This document shows positions 33,883-45,740 of a DNA stretch of 45,834 nucleotides, piece after piece; position 1 is the first letter of the stretch, and each line of letters begins with the position of its first letter. The stretch covers positions 1 to 45,834 of the forward strand of contig NZ_JAOVYZ010000011.1 in assembly GCF_026413145.1 (NCBI RefSeq). Direction: 5' to 3'. The notes below the pieces were generated by a model, which was not told the origin of the DNA, did not search any database, and saw only the letters and a program-made list of their open reading frames with translations. The position numbers were made by a program, and so were the translations under genes. The stretch comes from Limosilactobacillus kribbianus. Its GTDB lineage: Bacteria; Bacillota; Bacilli; Lactobacillales; Lactobacillaceae.

Positions 33883-34812
33883 TTATTTTTTCCAAATTAG
33901 CAGTCCACTCTCAACGACCCATGTGTTAACAGCTATCCTCTTGAAAACTGCCGCCCAATCGTACTGCATTACTTCTTCCTTGTTATAATCATGCAGAATT
34001 TCGTGGCGATCCCCTTCGAATAGCTTAAGAGTTACCTTTGAACACCCGGCCACCCGTAGTGCGTCATTACCAAGATCGCCAACCGGGGCCTGAGCACCCG
34101 AAACGATCTAAAGCGACAAATCATGCGGCATTGCCTGAACCGACTTCTTCTTGTTAGCAAAATGAGACAGGTTAAAAATCCCCCGATACATATTGACCGT
34201 TGGACGAAATTGCTGATAAGGGTCTGCTAGGTATTTAACGACTTCTCGCGGATCGTGATTTATCCAATTTGAACGGGTACGATTCGGTTTAAAATTGCGA
34301 TTGAGCGAACCGGTGCTCAATTCTTCCAGCAACTTACTCCGATAGTCGAGGCCCCTGAATAGTTTAATTATTTCAGCAAGCGCGATTCCCGATCCAGTTA
34401 ACAGCTGCAATTGCTGGCCAGTCCCCATCAAGATTGCTCCTGCTAGCTGATCATCATACTTAGCCAGGTACAGCCGAACAATGTAGGAACCCATCAAATA
34501 CCCCAACACGATATAAGGAAGATTGGGTTAGCGTTCCTGCATCTACTGTCTGAGGAGACGGACATTCTCTACTAAAATTTCTCACTCATCAGGGAATTTT
34601 CTATAATCATCTTTTTGCTTGACAGTTTTGCCGTGACCAACATGATCATTGCCGATCACAATGTAACCGGCCCGATTAGCAAAGCGGGCAAACTGTTCAT
34701 ACAGCTCTGTATATTCAATCATACCGTGCACAATTTGAATAATTCCAACTGGGTGGTCGGCTTCCCACATAATTACGCGGGCCATAGTACCAAGAGACTT
34801 TTCCTCCGTCAT
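33883..34812 (-). pseudogene. Alpha/beta-hydrolase (lysophospholipase-like) pseudogene
   Basis: A single unshifted reading frame encodes a complete hydrolase of about 305 codons but is interrupted by four stops: TGA 34582-34584, TAG 34543-34545, TAA 34528-34530, TAG 34108-34110. Recognisable pieces are the IIQIVHGMIEYTELYEQFA oxyanion region, NDHVGHGKT, a nucleophile elbow changed from GHSMGS to GYLMGS (Ser lost), the SGAQ-APVGD strand (expected Asp changed to Ala) and GDRHEILHD with the catalytic His. Several point mutations and no frameshift indicate slow decay. Adjacent genes are intact. Confidence 0.88.
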
Positions 34813-34914
34813 TGCTTTTCAACTATTCTTCATCAGTAATTATCTTTAGTATAACGGATCTCAGAAAGCGGTTACAAGGGGTCTTAATGTGTTTAGGTGA
34901 TGTACCATTGGCAT

Positions 34915-36045
34915 TTAACTTTCGCCTTGCTCTACTCCTTCACTATCCTTAATCACATGCTGCTGAAGAATCTCCGCCGTGTGGCGATCGCGATACTGAT
35001 AGTGATTCGACAATGATAAATTTGAATTTAGCATCTTAATGATTTGTTCGATATCCATATTGTCCGCAACGGTGTTTACTAGAATATTCAGATCCTTCAC
35101 CTTGCGTCTCGTTCGCCGAGTTTCCTGCAGATACTTAACAAACTCTTCCGCATTAATCGTTGTTAAATTGCTCAATTCAACCAGGTGTAACTGATCCTGA
35201 AGTACCTTGCTGTCGTACCAGCTCAGTAGCTTATTCAACTCTTCCCGCTGTGCCAGGCATTCCATGACATACTTGAGACTATCAAAAAATTTAGAAGCAT
35301 CGTACCGTGCGAAGTCAATCTGTGGCTTTTCCCTTGTTTTGTCGGTTACCGATAAGATTTTCTGGTCGGTATCATCAAAATGATCTGCTAACCGTTGACT
35401 AAGCTTGTCGATTTGCCGTGTCATTTGATCAGTTTCCCAAGTCGACATTGCCTGGTCACTCGATCCATTGTCCCAAACTATTTCCCCCGTCCGTAGATTT
35501 AAAACCCGCATCGAGTAAGGGTTCAGCTCAGGGAAATTACTCCAAAAGCGTTTATTGGTCGCGATGCTTCCCGCAGTGGCAACCGCCTTGCTTGCTTCAT
35601 CCCAGCGGCGGACGCGATCGCCGAACGGATAAATGAAGCCGCCATTATCATACAGAGTCGTGTCCAAAAAGTAATAATTATCGCCGACCTCAACGGCGAC
35701 TGCAAAGAGTTTCATATCCTTGCTGATCTTCTTTGCCATTTTCGGGCTAACCCACTCCGGCCACGGTGCCTCTGGCACAACTTTCTCTTCCGGCTGCTCT
35801 GCAGGCTCAGCAGTCGCATTAATTGGTGAAAGATTATCGGTCCCGATCTCGTGAACATAAAAGCGTTCTTCCTTTTTTGCACCAAAAATAGTCGGAAATT
35901 CCTGGCGCAGGCGACTAAAGCCCTCTGCCACCTCCAGCTCTGTATCCCAAGAACGATGATCTTCAGCTTTTTTAGTAAAGTGATTCGTTTGCGTCCAGTA
36001 AGAGCGGTTCCCCGCTTGCGAAATATAAACAAGTTCAAATGCCAT
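34915..36045 (-). CDS. Hypothetical protein, 376 aa, possibly SOS-regulated
   Basis: I do not recognise a family. The protein starts AFELVYISQAGNRSYWT, has an acidic linker at about 75-95 (AEPAEQPEEKVVPEAP) and a middle domain with Trp/Phe-rich strands (YYFLDTTLYDNGGFIYPFGD). Its C-terminal half is helical and coiled-coil-like (WETDQMTRQIDKLSQRLADH onward). There is no membrane segment. The ATG at 36045 has GGGGAT 8 bp upstream; an ATG at 36051 is too close to it. The promoter contains a LexA-box-like site and an extra inverted repeat. It stands between the hydrolase pseudogene and the CRISPR array, on the same strand as cas. Confidence 0.65.
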   Translation of the reverse strand: MAFELVYISQAGNRSYWTQTNHFTKKAEDHRSWDTELEVAEGFSRLRQEFPTIFGAKKEERFYVHEIGTDNLSPINATAEPAEQPEEKVVPEAPWPEWVSPKMAKKISKDMKLFAVAVEVGDNYYFLDTTLYDNGGFIYPFGDRVRRWDEASKAVATAGSIATNKRFWSNFPELNPYSMRVLNLRTGEIVWDNGSSDQAMSTWETDQMTRQIDKLSQRLADHFDDTDQKILSVTDKTREKPQIDFARYDASKFFDSLKYVMECLAQREELNKLLSWYDSKVLQDQLHLVELSNLTTINAEEFVKYLQETRRTRRKVKDLNILVNTVADNMDIEQIIKMLNSNLSLSNHYQYRDRHTAEILQQHVIKDSEGVEQGES

Positions 36046-36083
36046 CGTCATATCCCCATTTTAAACTATCCCAAGCAATTCAG

Positions 36084-36097
36084 CAAACGTATGTTCG
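36084..36097. promoter_or_regulatory. LexA/DinR box-like operator
   Basis: CAAACGTATGTTCG matches the Gram-positive SOS box CGAACRNRYGTTCG at all but one fixed position. It lies just downstream of the -10 (36103-36108) of the 376-aa gene, where a bound repressor would block transcription. Confidence 0.5.
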
Positions 36098-36102
36098 GAT
36101 AT

Positions 36103-36131
36103 ATTATATCATATAATCAGCGTTCTGGGAA
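36103..36131 (-). promoter_or_regulatory. Promoter of the 376-aa gene
   Basis: On the minus strand: TATAAT (36103-36108) with a 17-bp spacer to a weak -35 TTCCCA (36126-36131). The -35 lies inside the inverted repeat AGCGTTC-TGG-GAACGCT (36119-36135). Confidence 0.55.
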
Positions 36132-36135
36132 CGCT
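36119..36135. repeat. Perfect inverted repeat over the -35 of the 376-aa gene
   Basis: AGCGTTC / GAACGCT around a 3-bp centre. It is a second operator-like site with GTTC/GAAC half-sites in the opposite arrangement to the LexA-like box. Confidence 0.5.
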
Positions 36136-36212
36136 TTCATAAAATAGCTCTTCACCATGCCTTTATTAATATTTCTTGAGTTTTAGTTATTTTACAAACC
36201 GGTTCTTTTTAA

Positions 36213-37588
36213 GGATCACCCCCACATACATGGGGAATACCGTAATTGTTGCCATTGTTCACCCCTCCTCATGGGATCACCCCCACATACATGGGGAATA
36301 CAGTTGATACGCGGGTGCGCAGGCTCTAATACAAGGATCACCCCCACATACATGGGGAATACCTGCTGCTGAGTCCATCGTAGCCGCAAGTAAAGGGATC
36401 ACCCCCACATACATGGGGAATACTTGCCGAAAATGAAAAGCGGGTTGACTACTGGGGGATCACCCCCACATACATGGGGAATACTAAAATTAGTTCTCAT
36501 TGGAGGAACCTAGGCAGGGATCACCCCCACATACATGGGGAATACATGTTGCGTGACTTTAAGTACGCCAGCAAGCATAGGATCACCCCCACATACATGG
36601 GGAATACGGGAAAGTTTTTTCGGTAATGCCATTACCATTAGGATCACCCCCACATACATGGGGAATACCATCAAGGTAGTACCACCATAGATCCCGGCAA
36701 AGGGATCACCCCCACATACATGGGGAATACTAGCCAAAGAGCCGGCCAAAGGCAACACTATCGGGATCACCCCCACATACATGGGGAATACCACTTTGAT
36801 TGCTTCGCTAACGGTGAAGTTATCAGGATCACCCCCACATACATGGGGAATACGGGACTAGCAGGTGGACTACTTGGCCCAGCGTAGGATCACCCCCACA
36901 TACATGGGGAATACTTTTCTTTTTGCCCTAATTAGGCAATCAATTTAGGATCACCCCCACATACATGGGGAATACTGCCCTGCAAGCTAACGATTTTTTA
37001 GCCCGGAAGGGATCACCCCCACATACATGGGGAATACTTCAATCAAAGGACCGCCATCTTACTACAATGGGGATCACCCCCACATACATGGGGAATACTG
37101 TCTGAACATTCTCGCCAGATGTCAGGGTTAGGGGATCACCCCCACATACATGGGGAATACGCTTCGTTGACATCTTTGAGAGCCAGCCCAGTGGGATCAC
37201 CCCCACATACATGGGGAATACTTATGGTTTCAATCCCCAGGGACAGTGGCGTAACAATCACCCCCACATACATGGGGAATACTTAGTCATCGACCTGAAA
37301 AACGGCGATAAAGTGGGATCACCCCCACATACATGGGGAATACTCGGGGAATGATACAGATACCCTGCCACTGGTGGGATCACCCCCACATACATGGGGA
37401 ATACTAATCAAGCACTACGTGAAATGAATGCGCAACAAGGATCACCCCCACATACATGGGGAATACACTTTGGAAACGACCCGTTGGTGCCGGTCAAGCA
37501 GATCACCCCCACATACATGGGGAATACTCCTTGCCAATCCCAAACATCTTGTGCCAGTTGAGATCACCCCCACATACATGGGGAATAC
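36213..37588 (-). CRISPR. Type I-E CRISPR array, 23 repeats and 22 spacers
   Basis: Repeats are 28 bp; on the minus (crRNA) strand they begin GTATTCCCC and end GGGGGTGATCC, with the inner palindrome of I-E repeats. Spacers are 33 or 34 nt. Orientation follows the 5'-handle (GTGATCC type of lactobacilli and S. thermophilus), so transcription runs leftward, away from cas2. The two repeats nearest cas (37500-37527 and 37561-37588) end in T instead of C. The repeat at 37255-37282 has its last two crRNA-strand bases changed (ATTG end). All others are identical, including the distal one at 36213, so there is no decayed terminal repeat. Spacers show no obvious match within this window. Confidence 0.98.
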
Positions 37589-37617
37589 ACTAAAAAATCC
37601 CTGTCACACCGCGGTTC
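37589..37617 (-). promoter_or_regulatory. CRISPR leader end (only 29 nt before cas2-dnaQ)
   Basis: Between the first repeat and the cas2-dnaQ stop there are only 29 nt, ending GGATTTTTTAGT on the crRNA strand. This resembles the TTTTAG(A) end of the E. coli I-E leader next to its first repeat. A normal leader is roughly 60-200 nt, so the rest must lie inside the 3' end of cas2-dnaQ, or it has been deleted. Confidence 0.5.
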
Positions 37618-40071
<2,454 letters not shown>

Positions 40072-40088
40072 TGCTTCCCTCCTCATTT

Positions 40089-40778
40089 CTACAAGCTTGC
40101 CATAACGTCATGATCTGTATTATTAAGCGAGTTTGCCAGCTTTACGTGGAGGGTTACAACAGCACGATATTGATGCCAACGATGAGCTTGGTCAAAGCTA
40201 CCAACCTTATCTTTCACCAACGTAGATGCTTTATCTGGTAATAGATCTGCATCAGCAATAATCTCTGCTAAATAGCTCCCCTTTCGCTTTTGATACCATT
40301 CAGACGCCTGCCATTCAGAATTTTTTAAAACACTGACTGGGTCTTGATTATCAAAAATTTTGGTTTTTAACGGCCCTGCTGGGACATTAGCCCGTCTACC
40401 TAGCGAAAGTTGGAATTTGGGATGATGTAATGCATTATTAATTTGCTCAATTTTGTTACTATTTCCACTAATGGCGGCTATGAAAACAGCATCTTGCAAA
40501 TAATCCCGATAGCTTAGACTACGTTTTTGGTGTGCACGATCATATTCAATAATCTGAAAATCAGTCATTGTTTGCCCTGGCTGGTCGATTCGTACCGCAA
40601 CTTTTAGTTGATTAAGATTACTAATTCGCGAATCATCTCTTCTATATCCTAAAGCTGCTGCGATCATCCCTATCAAAGCACTTTTGGATGGATAATGATA
40701 GCTCGTTCGTCGACTGAAAGTCGCTTGATTTCCGTATGACTGAAGTGGACCAGTCAATTTAATCGTTAGAGTTTTCAT
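40089..40778 (-). CDS. cas5e: Cas5e (CasD) Cascade subunit
   Basis: Binds the crRNA 5' handle at the foot of Cascade. The 229-residue RAMP protein starts KTLTIKLTGPLQSYG, with the thumb region YPSKSALIGMIAAALGYRRDD (about 30-50) and a late SLGRRANVPAGPL (about 130). It overlaps the cas7 3' end by 20 bp. The ATG at 40778 is better spaced from GAGGG than the GTG one codon earlier. Confidence 0.94.
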   Translation of the reverse strand: MKTLTIKLTGPLQSYGNQATFSRRTSYHYPSKSALIGMIAAALGYRRDDSRISNLNQLKVAVRIDQPGQTMTDFQIIEYDRAHQKRSLSYRDYLQDAVFIAAISGNSNKIEQINNALHHPKFQLSLGRRANVPAGPLKTKIFDNQDPVSVLKNSEWQASEWYQKRKGSYLAEIIADADLLPDKASTLVKDKVGSFDQAHRWHQYRAVVTLHVKLANSLNNTDHDVMASL

Positions 40779-41859
40779 CACTAACCCTCGTTTCGATAAC
40801 CTTTACGACATCGTCAATTAAAGAAGTAATGTTATCTTCCTGATTTGCAATTAACGACTTTTCAAAATTAGTCAGAGCAAAGGTAGCAATTGGCTTTTCA
40901 ACAAATTTTTGCGTTTGCTCGTACTCTTTCTCTAAGCGCTTGATAGAAGATTCAACATAACCCTGCTGTGACTTAACAGGCTGTTCAAATGCAGTTACAA
41001 GATTCACTGGAGTATCCGCTCTAATTGTTACCATCACATATTGAGGGACAGTCTTATTAGCAAAAGTATTCTGTTTTCCTGTCGGCATCGACATTACAAA
41101 GTCCTTAATAAAAAGCTTCAAACCTTCCAGTGTAGCCGTCTTGTCACCTAAGTTATGCGCAAGCTCGCAGACATTGACGTTGGCATACCGATATAACGTT
41201 GCAGAGTCGTATTCAATCGTTCCCAGCATTGCAGAGCCAGATTCATCGTCTTCTTTTGCATCATCAACTGCTGTGTAATAGTCAAATTCTGGAACAATTT
41301 CATGTGTTGAAATAGCGTGGGCAACTTGACATGATGCATCTACATTCAGGGAAGGATCATCGGCAACCATCCGCCCAAATAACGCCATATCCAAAGAACG
41401 TTCACTATTCAATATTTTTTTGATTGCTTTACTGTCAATCTCATCGTTTTCAAGAACGTACTTTGCTAATTTTTCAACTTGTCCATGACTAATCATCAAT
41501 AGAGCCTTTGTCCGACTCGTCTTCTTATCAAGTTTGACTTTAGCTTTATTGAAAATAGTGAGTGCCATTTGTAAAGCCTCACCATCAGCCAAATCGGCCT
41601 TTTGTTTTTGAACTTCTTTAGCCAACATTTCTGGTCCTCGCGTGGTACGGATCCCTTTAAGCCAATCAGTCCCATTTTCAGCCATCTGATTTTCAAAGGC
41701 CATTCGCACTGCACGCTTCCAGCTCTGTGATGAAACTCGCGACCGTGTAACCCCACCATAAACAGCCGTTTTAGGAGAACCCGTATCATCTCGATTAATA
41801 TTTGAAGACGGCACTGATTGCAAAACGTTAATGTCAACATACAAATTTTGGTTATTCAT
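40759..41859 (-). CDS. cas7e: Cas7e (CasC) Cascade backbone subunit
   Basis: Six copies form the crRNA-binding backbone. The 366-residue protein begins LYVDINVLQSVPSSNINRDD and continues with the family segment GSPKTAVYGGVTRSRVSSQS (about 27-46). Later segments are DMALFGRMVADDPSLNVDAS (about 156-175) and the HAISTHEIVPEFDYYTAVDD region (about 181-200). It appears intact. The gap to cse2 is 5 bp and GGGAG precedes the ATG. Confidence 0.95.
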   Translation of the reverse strand: MNNQNLYVDINVLQSVPSSNINRDDTGSPKTAVYGGVTRSRVSSQSWKRAVRMAFENQMAENGTDWLKGIRTTRGPEMLAKEVQKQKADLADGEALQMALTIFNKAKVKLDKKTSRTKALLMISHGQVEKLAKYVLENDEIDSKAIKKILNSERSLDMALFGRMVADDPSLNVDASCQVAHAISTHEIVPEFDYYTAVDDAKEDDESGSAMLGTIEYDSATLYRYANVNVCELAHNLGDKTATLEGLKLFIKDFVMSMPTGKQNTFANKTVPQYVMVTIRADTPVNLVTAFEQPVKSQQGYVESSIKRLEKEYEQTQKFVEKPIATFALTNFEKSLIANQEDNITSLIDDVVKVIETRVSDENSND

Positions 41860-41864
41860 AGTAA

Positions 41865-42461
41865 TTATTCTCCCTTTTGATTGTCATTGTTTTTGGGTAT
41901 CCAATAATATTGTTGTCCCCACATCAGGCATACCTGTCGTGCAGTTTCAGCGCTAAATTGAAATGCATAAAAATCGCTTGCTAACTGAGCAAAGTCAATC
42001 TTTTCTTTGGGAAAATTGCTCTTCAAGATTTGGACAAGGTGATATATTGAATTTTCAATACTTTCAAAACTACTATTGCCTAAAATAGTCTGTACCCGCC
42101 GATCAATTGCCTTTTGGCGTACCTGATCTTGCCGCAATAATTGCAATGCAAAAAATAGTGCTTTTCCTTCTTTATCTCTGCCTGCAGACTCATAAATTAA
42201 GGTTCCATCATTTCCTTGCTGGTAAATTGCAAAACAGTGCAGCGCTGCAAATATTGCTTTCTCGGAATACGTTGGGAGGCCATTCTTGCTTAGGTCTTTT
42301 TCTTTCATCGCATTGAATAAAATGGGCCATACTATAGTCATATTACGGTCAGTTATATGTCTGGAATTTCGCAATGCTGCTAATTCACCTTTATTGGGTT
42401 TGCCATTATTCCAAAGCTGATGGATAACCTTAGCAGTAATACTGCTAATGTGATTAGTCAT
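41865..42461 (-). CDS. cse2: Cse2 (CasB) Cascade small subunit
   Basis: The 198-residue helical protein shows the Cse2 pattern: AALRNSRHITDRNMTIVWPI (about 27-46), AIFAALHCFAIYQQ (about 68-81), RDKEGKALFFALQLLRQD (about 93-110), and RRVQTILGNSSFESIENSIYHLVQ (about 121-144). The dimer stabilises the displaced strand in Cascade. The start has GGAGG at good distance, and the gap to cse1 is 11 bp. Confidence 0.92.
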   Translation of the reverse strand: MTNHISSITAKVIHQLWNNGKPNKGELAALRNSRHITDRNMTIVWPILFNAMKEKDLSKNGLPTYSEKAIFAALHCFAIYQQGNDGTLIYESAGRDKEGKALFFALQLLRQDQVRQKAIDRRVQTILGNSSFESIENSIYHLVQILKSNFPKEKIDFAQLASDFYAFQFSAETARQVCLMWGQQYYWIPKNNDNQKGE

Positions 42462-42472
42462 TTTTATCCTCC

Positions 42473-44158
42473 TTAACCATTTTTTATGGTTTTCATTACT
42501 GAAGCCTTAAAGATACGATAGTCGATAAAGATGTTTTCTAATTTCTCATCCTTTATTTGGCCACGAATTTCGCGTGGCGTGGCAGTATTTAAAAGTTTTT
42601 GGCCAGTTTCCATAACGATGTATGCTGCCTTTTCATTCCATTCATTAATTCGCATACTCCGCTCATCCTGACTGGACAAACTAGCCAACCACTCATAAAA
42701 AGGGACATTTAGTTGGCTGTAATATTCAGCTGTAACTTGATTAGCAAAATCAGTTTGTACCGAAGGAGAAAGGCCGCGAAGATTAGCTACATTTTTAGCA
42801 AAATACGACAGGTATAAGCCTAACTTTTGCGTTCTTACAACCGTTTCTTCAATTCGTGTTGGCCACCCAGCGTCAGTTAAGTCTTTGTCGAATAAAACGT
42901 CCGCATTAACCCGCATTTCATCCGCAAACTCAGCGGCTGGTGATTGTGATGTTGCGTTTCCGTCATTAATTAGGCCTACCGTAGCAAGATGGACTGAAAA
43001 ATCTGGCTGAATCATGTTTTTACTTTGCAAATTATTAAGCCAAGCTACTATTCCTGGCTGAACCCCGTTTGAGTTTTGCGTACTAATGTATTGCCCAAAA
43101 TTACGCCACATTGCTCTCCCTAATGAATTCAGCCAACGCAAGGTCGGTTTTATTGGCTCTTTATCCTTTACTTTCCAAGTTGTCATTGGCTCCAAAAACG
43201 CATCCTCATTATCTAGTTTTGGCAAGCCAGCACTAAAGATAGTTGGTCGATTGCCATTCCATTCAATATGAATTGCCCGCGACCAAGTGGTATATAGTTG
43301 TGCAATATTTTGGGGAAAATTATTATCTAGACGCAATTGAATATAATCTAGCGCTGGCAATTCCCACGCCGGCCTTTGAGTAAAGACGTTTTTGCCTAGT
43401 CGGACTGACTGTGGAACTAAAACCAAGTTCAACATTAAAGTTTCAAACAGATTATTTCCAACGGCAAAAACCGGATCTAGGTCATACAACCAGCCTTTAG
43501 AGACCGAAAACTTCTCTTTTGATTTTACCTTGGTCTTATCAGTTACCGCAGTAAAGTTTTGATAGGTAATCAGCCACCGAGTTAATTCAGAAAACGAAAC
43601 ATCATCCTTATGTAACGGCGCATTAGGGGAAAAAATATCGGGTTTATTGTTACTTTCAGAAATTGTTCGATTAATTTGTTTAACCGCAACCGTTCCCTTA
43701 CCGTTCCCTACAGATTTAGTCTTTGGTACTAATGAATCATACTCTTCCCGTGTCACTTGGTAGAATGGTGTTTCAGCGTCAAGGAGATCAAAACGATTAG
43801 CATATGACTGGAGATATTCGAATAGTTCGGATGTAAATTTCTTTTGATTATAAAGATTTTCCCACGTTGCTAATAAATCTCTTTCGGGTCTCTTTCCTTG
43901 AAACTTAAAAGATTTTTCATCTATGTTTTGCCATTTATATACTTGTCCTTCGGCGCTATACCGTGAGTACACAGTTGTTAAAATTGCTAGTAGGAACCGT
44001 AAGATTGCTAAGTCTTGAGATTTCATTTCTCCGGCCAATTGACGATATTGGGCAGCATTTCTAAAGAGTGTTTCCAGCGAAATTTCTTGCTCTCGGTTAT
44101 TTTCATCAATAACTTTAATCCAGGGTTCGGTTACTAAACTAAAATGTTTTCTGTCCAT
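42473..44158 (-). CDS. cse1: Cse1 (CasA) Cascade large subunit
   Basis: Reads the PAM and recruits Cas3. The 561-residue protein starts RKHFSLVTEPWIKVIDE, the hallmark N-terminus, with AILRFLLAILTTVYSR (about 50-65) and a C-terminal four-helix region. I use the ATG at 44158, 6 bp after AGGAGG; the ATG at 44175-44177 region includes that site. It overlaps the cas3 3' end by 20 bp. The reading frame is intact. Confidence 0.94.
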   Translation of the reverse strand: MDRKHFSLVTEPWIKVIDENNREQEISLETLFRNAAQYRQLAGEMKSQDLAILRFLLAILTTVYSRYSAEGQVYKWQNIDEKSFKFQGKRPERDLLATWENLYNQKKFTSELFEYLQSYANRFDLLDAETPFYQVTREEYDSLVPKTKSVGNGKGTVAVKQINRTISESNNKPDIFSPNAPLHKDDVSFSELTRWLITYQNFTAVTDKTKVKSKEKFSVSKGWLYDLDPVFAVGNNLFETLMLNLVLVPQSVRLGKNVFTQRPAWELPALDYIQLRLDNNFPQNIAQLYTTWSRAIHIEWNGNRPTIFSAGLPKLDNEDAFLEPMTTWKVKDKEPIKPTLRWLNSLGRAMWRNFGQYISTQNSNGVQPGIVAWLNNLQSKNMIQPDFSVHLATVGLINDGNATSQSPAAEFADEMRVNADVLFDKDLTDAGWPTRIEETVVRTQKLGLYLSYFAKNVANLRGLSPSVQTDFANQVTAEYYSQLNVPFYEWLASLSSQDERSMRINEWNEKAAYIVMETGQKLLNTATPREIRGQIKDEKLENIFIDYRIFKASVMKTIKNG

Positions 44159-45740
44159 CCTGGTCCTCCTTTTCATACATCAAGCCAAGGGTGTTCGAAT
44201 AATGAATTTGCCAATTATTGAGGCTAACTGTTTTCTGCTCATTTAACGGCAATACTAGAATTCCTTTGAGCCAAATGTTATTCTGCCATTCTGAAAAGCT
44301 ATTATTCGTCTTGGTTTCGAGATCCTTAATCGTTTTTTCAATATTGGGCGTTACCGCATTCGGTAACCGGATTAACTGCTGTGCAATTTCATAGTCCTGA
44401 ACATCACTTAATGGCCGACCATCCAGGAGAAAATCTCCTGCCTGAGTATGTTGAATCAAAATGACTTCAATTGATTCCTTAATGTCACGTACCGCAGCCT
44501 CCGCACTCGCCTCATCAGCCACACCGCGGCGATCTCGGTCCAGCCAACCATGGATAGTATCAGTTGGGGAAGGAAAATCAATCTGGTACACCTGGGCCTT
44601 CTGCCGTTCTTTTTCAATAATCAGTCGTTCTTGGTGCTGTGCTTCGCGAATTCCAACAATTTCACTATCGGTTATGGGATCATACACAAGTTGTACAAGT
44701 CGCGAAACATCTTCAGGAACCCTAATCGTGTCTGGAAAAAAATAATCGGTTTTCATTAACCAGTATTTTTCGTAGATAGCTTCATTTGCATCCCCATAAT
44801 CGCCCAATGAGTTAATCCCAAGAATATAGGTCATCGGTTCAGTCAACTTAGCAGGACGCTCTATTTTATGACGGTGAAGTCTGCCAATCCTTTGAATTAG
44901 CAAGTCGATCGGTGCTACGTCAGTAAATAGAACATCAAAATCGATATCAAGTGATTGTTCAAGTACCTGTGTTCCAATCACAATCATTCTTTCCGGTCGA
45001 TCAGCATTCTTTCCAATTGCTGATTGCAAGCGCTCCTCTAATTTTTCACGATCAGGAGCGAGAAACGCTGAATGAAGAACTAATTTAGGAATATTGTCTG
45101 GAACCAGCTGCGATAGCTTTTGCGCCCGTTTAACCGTATTTACAATAATCCCGGCAACACCACCCTCGCTGATGCTTCTCACAGCCTTATTTATTAGCTC
45201 TTCGTCATCACTATTCAGGCGAATAATTTTATTTATTTTAGAATTACCTGATTTTGGAAACTCCGATAATTGCTTAACTTCCTTACCATCCATGTAAGTA
45301 AGCAGCGGGTACGCCTGGCTATCCTCCAAACCAGTATCTGCTTCAATCGGCTCACCATATTTGCCGAAATAATATGCCTGCATCAGTTCAGCTCTTTTTT
45401 GCTTTGGAAGGGTTGCTGACAGAGCAATTACCGGTATGCTATAGACTCCAAGCCAAACTAGTGCTTGTTCAAGATAGGAACTCATATATGTATCATATGC
45501 ATGAACCTCGTCGATAACTACGACCTTACCGCTCAAGCCAAGATGGCGTAAAAAGAGGTGTTTCTGCTTCAAACTCATTAAAAGTAAATGGTCAATAGTT
45601 CCAATTGAAAAATCCGCCAGTATAGATTTTTTACCGCTAAACCAGCTATTAATTACAACTGAGCCTTCTTCACCAACATTTTCTGCTTTCGGCAATCCAA
45701 GATTTTCCTTATGGCAGATTGTAAAATTTAAGTTGAACAT
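44139..45740 (-). pseudogene. cas3: cas3, 5'-truncated by an insertion sequence
   Basis: The frame holds 533 C-terminal residues of a type I-E Cas3. Helicase motif II is VVVIDEVHAYD (near 73), motif III ALSATLPKQKR (near 105), with later motifs GTQVLEQSLDIDFDVLF and DLLIQRIGRLHRHK (about 255-295) and a C-terminal domain. Intact Cas3 proteins are about 900 residues; the HD nuclease domain, Walker A and motif Ia are missing. The frame meets TAA immediately before the first ATG (45738-45740). That ATG has no ribosome site, and IS sequence follows. The visible part can neither bind ATP nor cleave DNA. The lost half may lie past the IS. Confidence 0.92.

Noticed and set aside
36140-36212. AT-rich stretch at the low-coordinate end of the array as the leader
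   Set aside because: Repeat orientation (GTATTCCCC start and GTGATCC handle on the minus strand) places the leader at the cas2 side, so this is the trailer side. The gene promoter features there belong to the 376-aa gene.
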